Below are positions 29,227-38,280 of a stretch of 64,000 bases of DNA, piece after piece. Origin of the DNA: Holophaga foetida DSM 6591 (GTDB lineage: Bacteria; Acidobacteriota; Holophagae; Holophagales; Holophagaceae); contig NZ_KI912269.1 in the NCBI RefSeq assembly GCF_000242615.2, positions 292,566-356,565 of the forward strand, read 5' to 3'. Under the pieces are notes generated by a model. The model saw only the letters and a list, made by a program, of their open reading frames with translations, ran no database searches and was not told the origin of the DNA. The translations under genes and the position numbers were made by a program. Each line of letters starts with the position of its first letter. Position 1 is the first letter of the stretch.

Positions 29227-29904
29227 ATGCCGGTCTTCCAGCTCACCGACGCCCTCCAGTTCCCAGACCCCCGCCAGGCAGACCCCGATGGCCTCCTGGC
29301 GGTGGGTGGAGATCTGAAGCCAGAGCGGCTGTTGCTGGCGTACACCCAGGGCATCTTTCCCTGGTACGGCGCGGACAGTCCCATCCTCTGGTGGTCCCCT
29401 CCGAAGCGGGCCATCTTCCTCCCGGGGGATGAGCGGTTCTCAAGGCGCACACTGCGGGCCCTCCGATCCTGCGCCTTCGAGATCCGCTGGGACACCCGCT
29501 TCCAGGAGGTGATCCGGCATTGTGCCGAAGTCCCCCGCCAGGATCAGGGTGGGACCTGGATCACCCCCGGGATGCAGGATGCTTATTCGGCCCTGCACCA
29601 CCTGGGCCACGCCCACTCCGTGGAAGCTTACAGGGGAGGCCGTCTCGTCGGGGGGCTATACGGCCTGGCCGTTGGAGCGGCGTTCTGCGGCGAGAGCATG
29701 TTCTCCCTTGAGGACTACGCCAGCCGGGCCGCCTTCCAGGCCCTTTGCGAACGGCTGTGGATCCGGGGCTTCCAATTCATCGACGGCCAGTTGCCCAATG
29801 ACAACCTGACCGCTCTGGGTGCCCGAACCATCAGCCGCATGGAATACATGAATCACCTGGAGAAAGCACGACTCCCTGGCGGGGCCGGATGGAGCCGGGC
29901 ATGA
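29227..29904 (+). CDS. aat: Leucyl/phenylalanyl-tRNA-protein transferase
   Basis: A 225-residue enzyme that adds Leu or Phe to N-terminal Arg/Lys of proteins, marking them for ClpS/ClpAP. Typical segments are 'PDGLLAVGGDL', 'YTQGIFPWY', 'ILWWSPPKRAIF', 'TWITPGMQDAYSALHHLG', 'GESMFS' and 'FIDGQLPNDNL'. It begins 11 bases after copy 1 of the PstS-like gene and is probably co-transcribed. Confidence 0.95.
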   Translation: MPVFQLTDALQFPDPRQADPDGLLAVGGDLKPERLLLAYTQGIFPWYGADSPILWWSPPKRAIFLPGDERFSRRTLRALRSCAFEIRWDTRFQEVIRHCAEVPRQDQGGTWITPGMQDAYSALHHLGHAHSVEAYRGGRLVGGLYGLAVGAAFCGESMFSLEDYASRAAFQALCERLWIRGFQFIDGQLPNDNLTALGARTISRMEYMNHLEKARLPGGAGWSRA

Positions 29905-29982
29905 GGATTTCCTCACACTTTATTACATAGCCTTCCCAAGGCCGTGGGGACACAATCATACTTCATGTCTCTGGAGGCATTC

Positions 29983-30936
29983 ATGCGCAGCATGTCACTA
30001 TCCTTGGCCCTGACGGCAGGCTTGCTCGGTGTCTTCTCAGGGAGCCACCCCCTGATGGCCCAACAGGCCACACAGGAATCGGGTGAGCTCTCAGTGGTGG
30101 TCGCGGAGCTGGTCGAACCCCTTTTCCTGAATTGGAGAAACGCGTACCAGCAGAACCACCCCTTGTTCAGGGTCAACCATCGTTCAACCATGAATTCCGT
30201 TACGGTAAAGGCCTTTATCGAGGGCCAGACTCCGATCGCGCCCTGCGCTAAAGAGATGTCCGAGGCAGAGGTTGCCGCGTTCACAGCCAAGTGGGGCTAC
30301 CCCCCCACCCGCATTGCCGTTGCCATGGACGCCCTCGTAGCCTTGGTGAACAAGAACAACCCCATCAAGGAAATCAAGATCGAGCAGCTGGACGCGATTT
30401 TCAGCACGACACGGCTCCAGGGCTGGCCAAAGGATGTCGAGACCTGGGGAGATCTGGGGCTCACATCCGGGAACTGGGCCTCCCGCCCCATTGAGCGCTG
30501 GGGCCACCCTGAAGGCTCAGGCACCCGTAACTTCTTCAAGGAAGTTGTCGAACTGGGAGGCAGGGGAAAGTCCGACACCAAACGGGGTAGCGACATCATG
30601 GCCATGATCGAAAGTCTCATGGCCAATCAGGCCGCCATTGGTTATGGGTCCATCAGCCAGACCTATTCTGAGCTGAAGGCCATCCCCCTGATTTCCAAGG
30701 GCGGGAAAAACGCTGTCGAAGCAAGCCAGACCGCAGTTGCCGATGGTTCCTACCCCCTGGGGCGGGTCCTCTACTTCTACATCAACAAGCCCACCCGGAA
30801 GCCTCTTGACCCAGCGATCAAGAGCTTCATGACCTTCGTACTCTCCAGGGAAGGCCAGAGGCTAGTCCCCGCCAGCGGATTCGTCTCGATTCCCGAAAAC
30901 TTGGCCTCCATGGGTCTGAGGCGGCTGGAAAACTGA
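29983..30936 (+). CDS. PstS-like substrate-binding protein, copy 2
   Basis: A 317-residue secreted binding protein, paralogous to the gene at 28253 over its whole length. It repeats 'YPPTRIAVAMDALVAL', 'RPIERWGHPEGSGTRNFF', 'IESLMANQAAIGYGS' and the C-terminal 'LRRLEN'. Nucleotide wording around 30283-30365 is almost identical to 28559-28640, indicating recent duplication or gene conversion. ATG 29983 is chosen for its GGAGG 5 bases upstream (an in-frame ATG at 29965 has none), which also gives a normal signal peptide. Confidence 0.82.
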   Translation: MRSMSLSLALTAGLLGVFSGSHPLMAQQATQESGELSVVVAELVEPLFLNWRNAYQQNHPLFRVNHRSTMNSVTVKAFIEGQTPIAPCAKEMSEAEVAAFTAKWGYPPTRIAVAMDALVALVNKNNPIKEIKIEQLDAIFSTTRLQGWPKDVETWGDLGLTSGNWASRPIERWGHPEGSGTRNFFKEVVELGGRGKSDTKRGSDIMAMIESLMANQAAIGYGSISQTYSELKAIPLISKGGKNAVEASQTAVADGSYPLGRVLYFYINKPTRKPLDPAIKSFMTFVLSREGQRLVPASGFVSIPENLASMGLRRLEN

Positions 30937-31029
30937 TCCCCCGTGTTTTCCTCGCCCCCAGTCAGACAGGCGAGAGAGCTGAGTTGCGGGAAGACTTGAG
31001 GTAGAGGTGCAGGGGCGCATGCTCCGGGA

Positions 31030-31800
31030 ATGCTTATGGACGCAAGACGAAGGATGGAGATCCAGCGTATGCGCGGTCTTCACACCGCTGCACTCGCTGT
31101 GGCGGCTTTCCTCGCCTGCATGGTGCCCTGGCGCCTGAGCGGCATTCCCGGACCTGGGCCCATGTCCAAATTGGCGCTCCATGCCGGGGTCTGGGCCTGT
31201 ATCCTTCTGGCCTTCGCCTGGCTGCTGAAGCGCATGCGGAACCGGATCCGCAACGCCGAATGGGTAGCCTTCGGATTGATGGTCCTCGGCCTCGGGGTCA
31301 CGGGCACCCAACTCTGGCTCTACGGTCGGATCCAGGAGACAGCCGGCACGTTGCTGGTCTCCCTGGTGAGCGGGGGGGTACTGCAGCGCCGCGTTTTCCT
31401 GGCTGCGTTCCAGTGCATCCTGCTCGCCGTCTGGCTTTCCCTGGCCACCCACGTGGCTGGCTGGACGGGAACGGCCACATGGCTCTTCGATATCGTCCTG
31501 GCGGGCGTCCTGGCCTTCTGCCTCCAGCATCTCTTCTCCCGCATGAATATCGCCCTGTTGCGGCGTTTGGAGCGTCAGCGCCAGACCCTCCAGGACCTGC
31601 GCCAAGCCCTCCAGCAGGTCCAGACCCTCGGCGGCCTCATCCCCATATGCGCCCATTGCAAGAAGATCCGGAACGACGGCGGCTACTGGGAACAGGTCGA
31701 GAGCTACATCCAGGCCCACAGCGAGGCCGAGTTCACCCACGGCATCTGCCCGGATTGTGCCGAAGCGGTCAGGCAGGAGTTCGCGGTTCTTCGTCCCTGA
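31030..31800 (+). CDS. Membrane protein with C-terminal Cys-pair sensor-tail module
   Basis: A 256-residue protein: five or so hydrophobic helices (about 18-160), a coiled-coil stretch rich in Gln/Arg/Leu (about 175-205), then 'LIPICAHCKKIRNDGGYWEQ' and 'HGICPDCAEAV'. That tail (two CxxC pairs and a WxxVE segment) is widely attached to PAS and receiver proteins in place of a kinase; its role is not known. Several in-frame starts (31030, 31036, 31054, 31069) are possible; SD-like purines favour 31036 or 31069 slightly. Confidence 0.65.
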   Translation: MLMDARRRMEIQRMRGLHTAALAVAAFLACMVPWRLSGIPGPGPMSKLALHAGVWACILLAFAWLLKRMRNRIRNAEWVAFGLMVLGLGVTGTQLWLYGRIQETAGTLLVSLVSGGVLQRRVFLAAFQCILLAVWLSLATHVAGWTGTATWLFDIVLAGVLAFCLQHLFSRMNIALLRRLERQRQTLQDLRQALQQVQTLGGLIPICAHCKKIRNDGGYWEQVESYIQAHSEAEFTHGICPDCAEAVRQEFAVLRP

Positions 31801-31832
31801 TGGATGAACGGCAAGTCAGCCGTTCATCCATC
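31799..31832. terminator. Perfect 14 bp inverted repeat after the membrane protein gene
   Basis: GATGGATGAACGGC (31799-31812) and its exact complement (31819-31832) surround a 6-base loop, starting inside the stop codon. There is no T run, so it may protect an mRNA end or work as a weak terminator. Confidence 0.55.
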
Positions 31833-31960
31833 GGGGACTGCAGTTCGTCCATGCGCCCCTGCCACTGGAAACAGGGGGGTGCCGGGGCTTCCAAGCCATT
31901 CCTAGGATGGGATTCGTAGTCTTACGAGAACCAAGCCCCATCCCAAGGAAAGGATCTGCC

Positions 31961-33124
31961 GTGTTTCGGGTCGCATTGAAAATGCTCTTCGGAGACCGGG
32001 GGAAGTACCTCGGCATCGTCATCGGCATCGCCCTGGCCTCCGTCCTGATGATCAACCAACCGGGGATCATGATCTCCATCCTCAAGACCGTCAACGGGCT
32101 CATCACGGACATGTCCGGGCCGGACCTCTGGGTCATGGACCCCATGGTGAAGAGCGTGGATGACGCCAAGCCCATGATGGACACCCAGATGTACCGGGTT
32201 CGGGGCGTGAAGGGCGTCGCCTGGGCCCTGCCCTTCTACCGGGGCTCCCAGAAGGTGAGGATGTCCAACGGCGAAACGGTCCAGTCCGTCATACAGGGCA
32301 TGGATGACGCGACCCTCATCGGTGGCCCGACCAAGCTCCTCAAGGGGAGGCTGGAGGACCTCCGCCAGCCGGACAGCATCATCGTGGACAAGGCGGGGGC
32401 CGAGGGACGTCTGGCCAAGCCATCGGCCATTCCCGGAGGCAAGTCGACCCCCCTCACGGTGGGAGACACCCTGGAGATCAACGACAAGCGCGCGGTGGTG
32501 GTGGGCATCGCCCAGGCCACCCAGACCTTCGCCTCCCAGCCCACCATCTACACGACCTACACCCGGGCCAAAAGCTATGCCACGAGCGAGCGGAAAATGA
32601 TGACCTATGTCCTGGCCAAGACCCAGGACGGGGAGACTCCGGAAGCGGTGGCCCGGCGCATCACCAAGGAGACCGGGCTGATGGCCCTCACCTCCGAGGA
32701 GTTCAAGGCCAAGAACCTGGATTTCATGATCAACCACACCAGCATCATCGTGAACTTCGGCTTCGTCGTGCTGGTGGGCTTCATCGTCGGGGCCGCCGTC
32801 ACGGGGCAGATCTTCTACAACTTCACCCTCGACAACCTGAGGCACTTCGGGGTCTTCAAGGCCATGGGCACGCCGGACAGCGTGCTGCGGCGTATGATCC
32901 TGCTCCAGGCCCTGGTGGTGGGCTTCATCGGCTTCGGCCTGGGGGCGGGCATCACCGGACTCTTCGCTTACATGAAGGCCGATAGCACGGATCTCAGCAT
33001 GACCCTCAACTGGCAGCTCCTGACCGCCAGCGGGGGCGCCGTGCTCTTCATCGTCCTCATGGCGGCCCTCTTCAGCATCCGCAAGGTCATGAAACTCGAA
33101 CCCGCCATCGTCTTCAAGGGCTGA
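31961..33124 (+). CDS. ABC transporter permease, DevC/MacB-type (FtsX fold)
   Basis: A 387-residue inner-membrane permease with one N-terminal helix ('YLGIVIGIALASVLMI'), a large periplasmic MacB-like domain (about 45-265) and three C-terminal helices of the FtsX type. This is the layout of DevC in DevBCA exporters. GTG start with AAAGGA 6 bases upstream. It is followed after 3 bases by its ATPase and then by an adaptor and outer-membrane channel, a type I-like tripartite efflux system. Confidence 0.88.
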   Translation: MFRVALKMLFGDRGKYLGIVIGIALASVLMINQPGIMISILKTVNGLITDMSGPDLWVMDPMVKSVDDAKPMMDTQMYRVRGVKGVAWALPFYRGSQKVRMSNGETVQSVIQGMDDATLIGGPTKLLKGRLEDLRQPDSIIVDKAGAEGRLAKPSAIPGGKSTPLTVGDTLEINDKRAVVVGIAQATQTFASQPTIYTTYTRAKSYATSERKMMTYVLAKTQDGETPEAVARRITKETGLMALTSEEFKAKNLDFMINHTSIIVNFGFVVLVGFIVGAAVTGQIFYNFTLDNLRHFGVFKAMGTPDSVLRRMILLQALVVGFIGFGLGAGITGLFAYMKADSTDLSMTLNWQLLTASGGAVLFIVLMAALFSIRKVMKLEPAIVFKG

Positions 33125-33127
33125 ACC

Positions 33128-33835
33128 ATGTCTGATACCCCCGCAATCCTCTGCAACGGAATCAAGAAGATCTACGGCACCGGTGACACCCAGGTGCACG
33201 CCCTCCGGGGCGTGGATCTGGAGGTCCACCCTGGCGAACTTCTCATGCTCGTGGGGCCCTCCGGCTGCGGCAAGACCACCCTCATCTCCATCATCGCGGG
33301 CATCCTGGACCAGACCGAAGGCAACTGCTCCCTTTTCGGCCAGGACCTGCGCCAGCTCCCCTCCACCGACCGGGTCCGCTTCCGGGGCAAGCACATCGGC
33401 TTCGTCTTCCAGGCCTTCAACCTGATCCCCACCCTCACGGTGGCCGAGAACACCGCCATCCCCCTCCTCATCAACGGAGAGAACCGTGAGAGGGCCCTGG
33501 CCCGGGCCGCGGAGTGCCTGAAGGAGGTTGGCCTGGAGAGCAAGATCGACGCTCTCCCCAGCCAGCTCTCCGGCGGCCAGCAGCAGCGGGTGGCCATCGC
33601 CCGGGCCCTGGTCCACGACCCCAAGCTGGTGGTCTGCGATGAGCCCACCAGCGCCCTGGACCACCAGACCGGCACCAAGGTCATGGAGATCCTGAAGGGT
33701 CTGGCCATGGACGGCAAGCGCAGTCTGGTCATCGTCACCCACGACGCCCGGATCTTCGAATTCGCCGACCGCATCGCCCACATGGACGACGGCCACATCG
33801 AACGGGTGGAAGCCCGGGCGGCGAAAGACAACTGA
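33128..33835 (+). CDS. ABC transporter ATP-binding protein, DevA/LolD-type
   Basis: A 235-residue ATPase with Walker A GPSGCGKTT, Q-loop 'FVFQAFNLIPTLTVAENTAIP', signature LSGGQQQRVAIARAL, Walker B 'LVVCDEPTSALD' and the switch His in 'VIVTHD'. The sequence type is that of MacB/LolD/DevA ATPases that power mechanotransmission by FtsX-like permeases. It pairs with the permease just upstream. Confidence 0.93.
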   Translation: MSDTPAILCNGIKKIYGTGDTQVHALRGVDLEVHPGELLMLVGPSGCGKTTLISIIAGILDQTEGNCSLFGQDLRQLPSTDRVRFRGKHIGFVFQAFNLIPTLTVAENTAIPLLINGENRERALARAAECLKEVGLESKIDALPSQLSGGQQQRVAIARALVHDPKLVVCDEPTSALDHQTGTKVMEILKGLAMDGKRSLVIVTHDARIFEFADRIAHMDDGHIERVEARAAKDN

Positions 33836-33836
33836 G

Positions 33837-34003
33837 TCAACGCGGAGGGCGCAGAGATGGAAAAGAGAGGGCGCAGAGGAAAAGCAAGAAGCAAGACCAG
33901 TCTGGTTGTTCCGACTGCGCAAACCCCCTGCGGCCCCCATCACCCCGCCAACCACCCGAGCCCCGGAGCACAGCCTTCCTCTGTGCCTCTGGCGTGATCT
34001 TTT
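33837..34003. repeat. Repeat (CAGAGGGCGCAGAG type) inside the exporter operon
   Basis: Left tract TCAACGCGGAGGGCGCAGAG and 'GAGAGGGCGCAGAGG' (33837-33880); right tract CCTCTGTGCCTCTGGCGTGA (about 33980-33999) is a decayed inverse copy. The gap of 193 bases between ATPase and adaptor has no gene. Wording matches 13434-13737. Confidence 0.7.
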
Positions 34004-34028
34004 CAGCTTTGTAATCGAGAGGTCTCCC

Positions 34029-34970
34029 ATGAAGAAACCCAAAATCCTCCCCATCGTCGCCGGCGTCGGACTGCTGTTCGCCACAGCCGTCGCCCTGCGC
34101 TCCAACACCAAGAAGCCTGCGGCCATCCCCATCGCCCAACCCGCCGAGGCCCCGTACACCTCCTACCTCGGAGGCGCGGGTCTCGTGGAGGCCAGCAACG
34201 ACAACATCAGCATCGGCACATCCCTGCCCGGCATCGTCAAGCTTGTCTCCGTCAAGGTTGGAGACAAGGTCAAGGCTGGCCAGTCCCTCTTCCAGATCGA
34301 TGATCGGGAGCAGCGCGCGGATATGGCGGTCAAGCAGGGGGATCTGGCCAAGGCCGAGGCCGCCCTCCAGGAGGCCCTGGCCTCCCAGAAGGACACCGCC
34401 GCCCAGTTCGCCCTGGTGAAGGATGCCAAGGGTTCCGCCGTGAGCGTGGACGACATCCAGAAGCGCCAGAATGCCGCAATCCTCGGGGACGCCAAGGTCC
34501 AGAGCGCCCGGGCGGCGGTCCAATATGCCAGGGCCAACCTGGCCACCACCCAGTCCGCCCTGGAGCGTTTGACGGTACGCGCTCCCATGGCGGGCGAGGT
34601 GCTCCAGGTGAACGTGCGCCCCGGGGAATACGCCGCCACAGGAGTCCTGGACACCCCCCTGGTCCGCCTCGGCAGCCTGGAGCAGCTCCACATCCGGGTG
34701 GATATCGATGAGAACGACGCCTGGCGCTTCAAGCCCGGGACCCGGGCCACGGCCTTCCTGCGAGGGAACCGGGACATCAAGGCCGCAGTGACCTTCGCCA
34801 GGGTGGAGCCCTACGTCACCCCCAAAACCTCCCTCACCGGCAGCAGCAGTGAGCGGGTGGATACCCGGGTCCTCCAGGTGATCTACAGCTTCGAGCGGAG
34901 CGCCCTGCCGGTCTACGTGGGGCAGCAGATGGACGTCTTCATTGAGACCCCTGAAGGAGGCCAGAAGTGA
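34029..34970 (+). CDS. Periplasmic adaptor (HlyD/DevB family)
   Basis: A 313-residue membrane-fusion protein: N-terminal anchor helix (about 8-23), lipoyl/barrel-sandwich halves ('GIVKLVSVKVGDKVKAGQSLFQID' and 'LERLTVRAPMAGEVLQVNV'), a long helical hairpin between them (about 95-180) and a beta-barrel. It should bridge the permease to the TolC-like channel. GAGAGG is 6 bases before the ATG at 34029; the longer upstream frame runs through repeat sequence. Overlaps the next gene by 4 bases. Confidence 0.88.
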   Translation: MKKPKILPIVAGVGLLFATAVALRSNTKKPAAIPIAQPAEAPYTSYLGGAGLVEASNDNISIGTSLPGIVKLVSVKVGDKVKAGQSLFQIDDREQRADMAVKQGDLAKAEAALQEALASQKDTAAQFALVKDAKGSAVSVDDIQKRQNAAILGDAKVQSARAAVQYARANLATTQSALERLTVRAPMAGEVLQVNVRPGEYAATGVLDTPLVRLGSLEQLHIRVDIDENDAWRFKPGTRATAFLRGNRDIKAAVTFARVEPYVTPKTSLTGSSSERVDTRVLQVIYSFERSALPVYVGQQMDVFIETPEGGQK

Positions 34971-36361
34971 AACCCCTCCTCCCTGCCTCGCTGGGTGTGG
35001 CCCTGCTCCTCACGGGCTGCAAGGTCCAGACCACCTACCAGAAACCCAAGCTGGAAATCCCCGCCAAGTTCAGCCAGGGCAGTACCACCGAGGCCAAGGG
35101 CCTGGAGAGCAACGCCTGGTGGAAGGCTTTCGGGGATCCGACCCTGGACACCCTCTTGAGCCGCGCCATCCAGGGCAGCCTGAGCATCCAGCAGGCCCAG
35201 GCCAGGGTTCTCCAGGCCCGTGCCACCCTGGGCAGCGCCAAGGCCGACCAATGGCCTGCGGTGAATGCCACCGCCTCCGGCACCCGCAGCAACACCAGCG
35301 ACAACGCCTACGGCTACGCAACGCCCACCACCAGCCTCTACCAGGCAGGCTTCGACGCCACCTGGGAGCTTGACCTGTTCGGCGGCAAGCGGAAGGCCCG
35401 GGAGGCCGCCCAGGCCCGCCTGGAGGCCAGCGTGGAGGATCTGGGGGATGTGATCCTCACCCTCCAGGGGGATGTGGCCACCAACTACATCGCCCTGCGC
35501 AGCAATCAGGCCCTGCTGGAGATCACCCGGCAGAATGCCGAATCCCAGCGCCAGACCGCCGAGGTCACGGAGGAGCGATACCGCCTGGGGCTCACCAGCT
35601 ACCTGGATGTGGCCCAGGCCAAGGCCCAGCTCTCCACCACCTCCTCTGAGATCCCCTCCCTGGAGGCCTCCGTCAAGCAGTCCATCCACCGACTGGGCAT
35701 CCTGCTCGGTCAGGAACCCACGGCCCTGGCGGGCGAGCTCTCCCAGAGCAGCGCGCTTCCCTCAGCCCAGGGGCTCATCGCCACGGGGCTTCCTTCGGAA
35801 CTCCTCTCCCGCCGCCCCGACCTGCGCAAGGCCGAGCGCAACCTGGCCGCCGCCATGGCGGATGTGGGGGTGGCCAAGGCCGATCTCTATCCCAAGTTCG
35901 ACCTCACCCTGGGCCTGGGGCTCCAGAGCCTCCAGGCATCGAGCTTCACCAAGGCCGCCAGTCGCTACTGGTCCATCGTTCCGGGCATCAGCCTGCCCAT
36001 CTTCAACCGGGGGCAGGTCAAGGCCGAGGTGGCCCAGAAGCAGGCCGTCTACGAAGAGAAACTGGCCGCCTTCCAGGCTTCCTACCACACCGCCCTGGAG
36101 GATGTGGAAAACGCCCTGACCAGCTACTACGCGGAAAAAGGACGCCACCAGAGCCTGGAGGATTCCCTTCGCCACAACCAGGAGGCCCTCAGCCTCGCCC
36201 AGGAACGCTATCGACGGGGCCTCACCAGCTTCCTGGACGTCCTCACGGCCCAGACCTCCCTGCACACCGCCCAGAGCAGTCTGAGCCAGTCCAAAGCCAG
36301 GCTTCTCACGGACATGGTGGCCCTCTACAAGGCCCTCGGCGGCGGCTGGAAAGCCGTATGA
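34967..36361 (+). CDS. Outer-membrane efflux lipoprotein (TolC/NodT/OprM family)
   Basis: A 464-residue channel protein with a lipoprotein signal ending LLLTGC (Cys19) and two outer-membrane-efflux repeats, each rich in long Ala/Gln/Leu helices; 'WWKAFGDPTLDTLLSRA' near the start and 'SRRPDLRKAERNLAAA' in the middle are family hallmarks. GTG start overlaps the adaptor stop. It completes the tripartite exporter. Confidence 0.93.
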   Translation: MKPLLPASLGVALLLTGCKVQTTYQKPKLEIPAKFSQGSTTEAKGLESNAWWKAFGDPTLDTLLSRAIQGSLSIQQAQARVLQARATLGSAKADQWPAVNATASGTRSNTSDNAYGYATPTTSLYQAGFDATWELDLFGGKRKAREAAQARLEASVEDLGDVILTLQGDVATNYIALRSNQALLEITRQNAESQRQTAEVTEERYRLGLTSYLDVAQAKAQLSTTSSEIPSLEASVKQSIHRLGILLGQEPTALAGELSQSSALPSAQGLIATGLPSELLSRRPDLRKAERNLAAAMADVGVAKADLYPKFDLTLGLGLQSLQASSFTKAASRYWSIVPGISLPIFNRGQVKAEVAQKQAVYEEKLAAFQASYHTALEDVENALTSYYAEKGRHQSLEDSLRHNQEALSLAQERYRRGLTSFLDVLTAQTSLHTAQSSLSQSKARLLTDMVALYKALGGGWKAV

Positions 36362-37176
36362 GGATCATTCTCATCGCCCTCCTGCCCGCTCTCCTCGCGG
36401 CGGAGGACGCTCCCGCCGGACCACCGCCTCCCCGTAGAGGTTGGGACATCAGCCTAGGCGCCATGGGGCTTGCCGCACCCGCCAGCCCTGGTTCTGACCA
36501 ACAGTCCAGGCGGGTCCTCCCTTTCCTCAAGGCCAGCTATGACAGGAAGCTGTTCATAGGAAGCAACCCGGCAGTTCTGGGACTGGGACTGGCTGTGCGT
36601 GCCCTGGAAAAGGGCCCGCTTTCCTGGGATTTTGGCGTGGGCTACATGGAGGGACGCAAGGAAAGCCTGGCGAATGTCCTGGCGGGAATGGGCAACCAGA
36701 CCGGTAGCATCTGGGCCGGGACAGCTGTCCATTATCGTCTGGGCCCCCTTGAAATGGGGATTGCCGGAGCCCATGGCCTCTATGGGGAGGCAGGCAACCG
36801 CTTCAAGCTCAACCTGGGCAGCCATCTGCCCTTGGGCCCGCGTTGGCTGATGGGCGCACAGGCCTCGCTCGGAATTTCCGACAGCAAGGGAATGGCTTAC
36901 GAATTCGGCGTGGACTCCACCCAGGCCGCCAAACGCCAGGCCATGATCGCCGCTGGCGATACCCGCCTGAGGGGGGATGAGGGAAGGGAATACCACCCCG
37001 GTGGCGGGCTCCGCGATGCGGGATTGGGATTGATGCTGGGCTACCAGCTGGGCCGAGGATGGGGCTTGATGGGCACGGTCAATGCGAGTCACCTAATGAA
37101 AAACGCGGCAGACAGCCCTCTGGTCCGGAAGCAGAACACCGTATCCGCAGGTATGGGCATCAACTACCATTTCTAG
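36358..37176 (+). CDS. MipA/OmpV family outer-membrane protein
   Basis: A 272-residue protein with a short signal (residues 1-15), then alternating aromatic/hydrophobic strands ending in the C-terminal 'GMGINYHF' with terminal Phe, a beta-barrel insertion mark. It fits MipA (a scaffold for murein enzymes) and OmpV. It starts inside the stop of the channel gene, so it belongs to the exporter operon; MipA partners next to LytTR-regulated exporters may point to envelope stress. Confidence 0.75.
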   Translation: MRIILIALLPALLAAEDAPAGPPPPRRGWDISLGAMGLAAPASPGSDQQSRRVLPFLKASYDRKLFIGSNPAVLGLGLAVRALEKGPLSWDFGVGYMEGRKESLANVLAGMGNQTGSIWAGTAVHYRLGPLEMGIAGAHGLYGEAGNRFKLNLGSHLPLGPRWLMGAQASLGISDSKGMAYEFGVDSTQAAKRQAMIAAGDTRLRGDEGREYHPGGGLRDAGLGLMLGYQLGRGWGLMGTVNASHLMKNAADSPLVRKQNTVSAGMGINYHF

Positions 37177-37206
37177 GTCACTGACCAGAGGCATCCGCAA
37201 AGCGCC

Positions 37207-38280
37207 ATGAGACTCCAAGACTTCCCAACCGTTACCCTGCGAAAGTTCCGCACCCCCTCCACCTGGGGTGCGATCTTCGCCTACGGCTTGTTCTGGACGG
37301 CGCTGCGATTCATGACGGACCTGCCCAGGGGGCTCTCCCTGGGGACGGAAATCCTCGTGCCGTTCCTCCTGCTTGGGGGAAACGTCGCCCTGGCGCCCCT
37401 GCCCTGGCTCTGGACAGGCGATACCCGTAAACAGGCCCCTCCCCTCCGGGGATTCCTGCAGTGCCTCCCATGGAATGCCATCTGGCTGCTGGGCCTCACC
37501 TGGTTGCTCATCCAGATGGCCCCCATGCCACTGGGCCAGCAACAGAACCTCCATCTCTTCCTCCTGGGGCGGCATTTTGTACTCCGCCCGGAGTGGGGCC
37601 TCTTTTTCTTCAACTACCCCTTCGCCCTCATCCTGGGCTGGTTCCTGGCGGACAAGGAACGGGCAGAGGCGTCGGAACGGGAGCTCCAGATCCTGGCTGA
37701 CCGCACCCGGGCCCAGGCCCTCCAGGCCCAGCTCAACCCCCATGTCCTCTTCAACGTGCTCGGAGGCCTCACCGAACTGGTTCATGAGGATCCCGATGCG
37801 GCCGAGGAGGCCCTGGTAGGGCTCGTGGAGATGTACCGGGACCTGATGAAGCACGGCACCACCCTGCGGGATCCCTTGAAGCAGGAGCGGGCGCTCCTGA
37901 AGCGCTACCTGGGCATCGAAGCGATCCGGTTGGGCGAACGCCTGAAGGTCGAGTGGGCCTGGCCGGATTGGGCGGACGCCCTGGAACTCCCCCCCCTCCT
38001 GCTCCAGCCCCTGGTGGAGAACGCCATCAAGCACGGCATCTCGACCGCCCCGGAAGGAGGAACCCTCCGGGTGGAGATCCACCGCACCCCGGACAGCCTC
38101 GTCCTGAGAGTGGCCAACACAGGCAAGCCCCTCAGGGCCGACTACCGGGAGGGCACCGGGCTCGGGAACCTGCGGGAGCGGCTCACCCTGATGCCGACCT
38201 ATAGACCGACCCTCACCCTGGCCCAGGAGGGGGCCTGGGTGGTGGCGCAGCTAGCCTTGGCCTGGAGGTGGCCCGCATGA
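37207..38280 (+). CDS. Sensor histidine kinase, LytS family
   Basis: A 357-residue kinase with four hydrophobic N-terminal helices (about 20-150), a short coiled coil, the phospho-acceptor box 'QAQLNPHVLFNVLGGL' (usual form QLNPHFLFN) and an ATPase domain with 'LLLQPLVENAIKHGI' and 'GTGLGNLRERL'. No extracellular sensing domain is seen; the membrane part probably senses. It overlaps its regulator gene by 4 bases. Confidence 0.92.
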   Translation: MRLQDFPTVTLRKFRTPSTWGAIFAYGLFWTALRFMTDLPRGLSLGTEILVPFLLLGGNVALAPLPWLWTGDTRKQAPPLRGFLQCLPWNAIWLLGLTWLLIQMAPMPLGQQQNLHLFLLGRHFVLRPEWGLFFFNYPFALILGWFLADKERAEASERELQILADRTRAQALQAQLNPHVLFNVLGGLTELVHEDPDAAEEALVGLVEMYRDLMKHGTTLRDPLKQERALLKRYLGIEAIRLGERLKVEWAWPDWADALELPPLLLQPLVENAIKHGISTAPEGGTLRVEIHRTPDSLVLRVANTGKPLRADYREGTGLGNLRERLTLMPTYRPTLTLAQEGAWVVAQLALAWRWPA

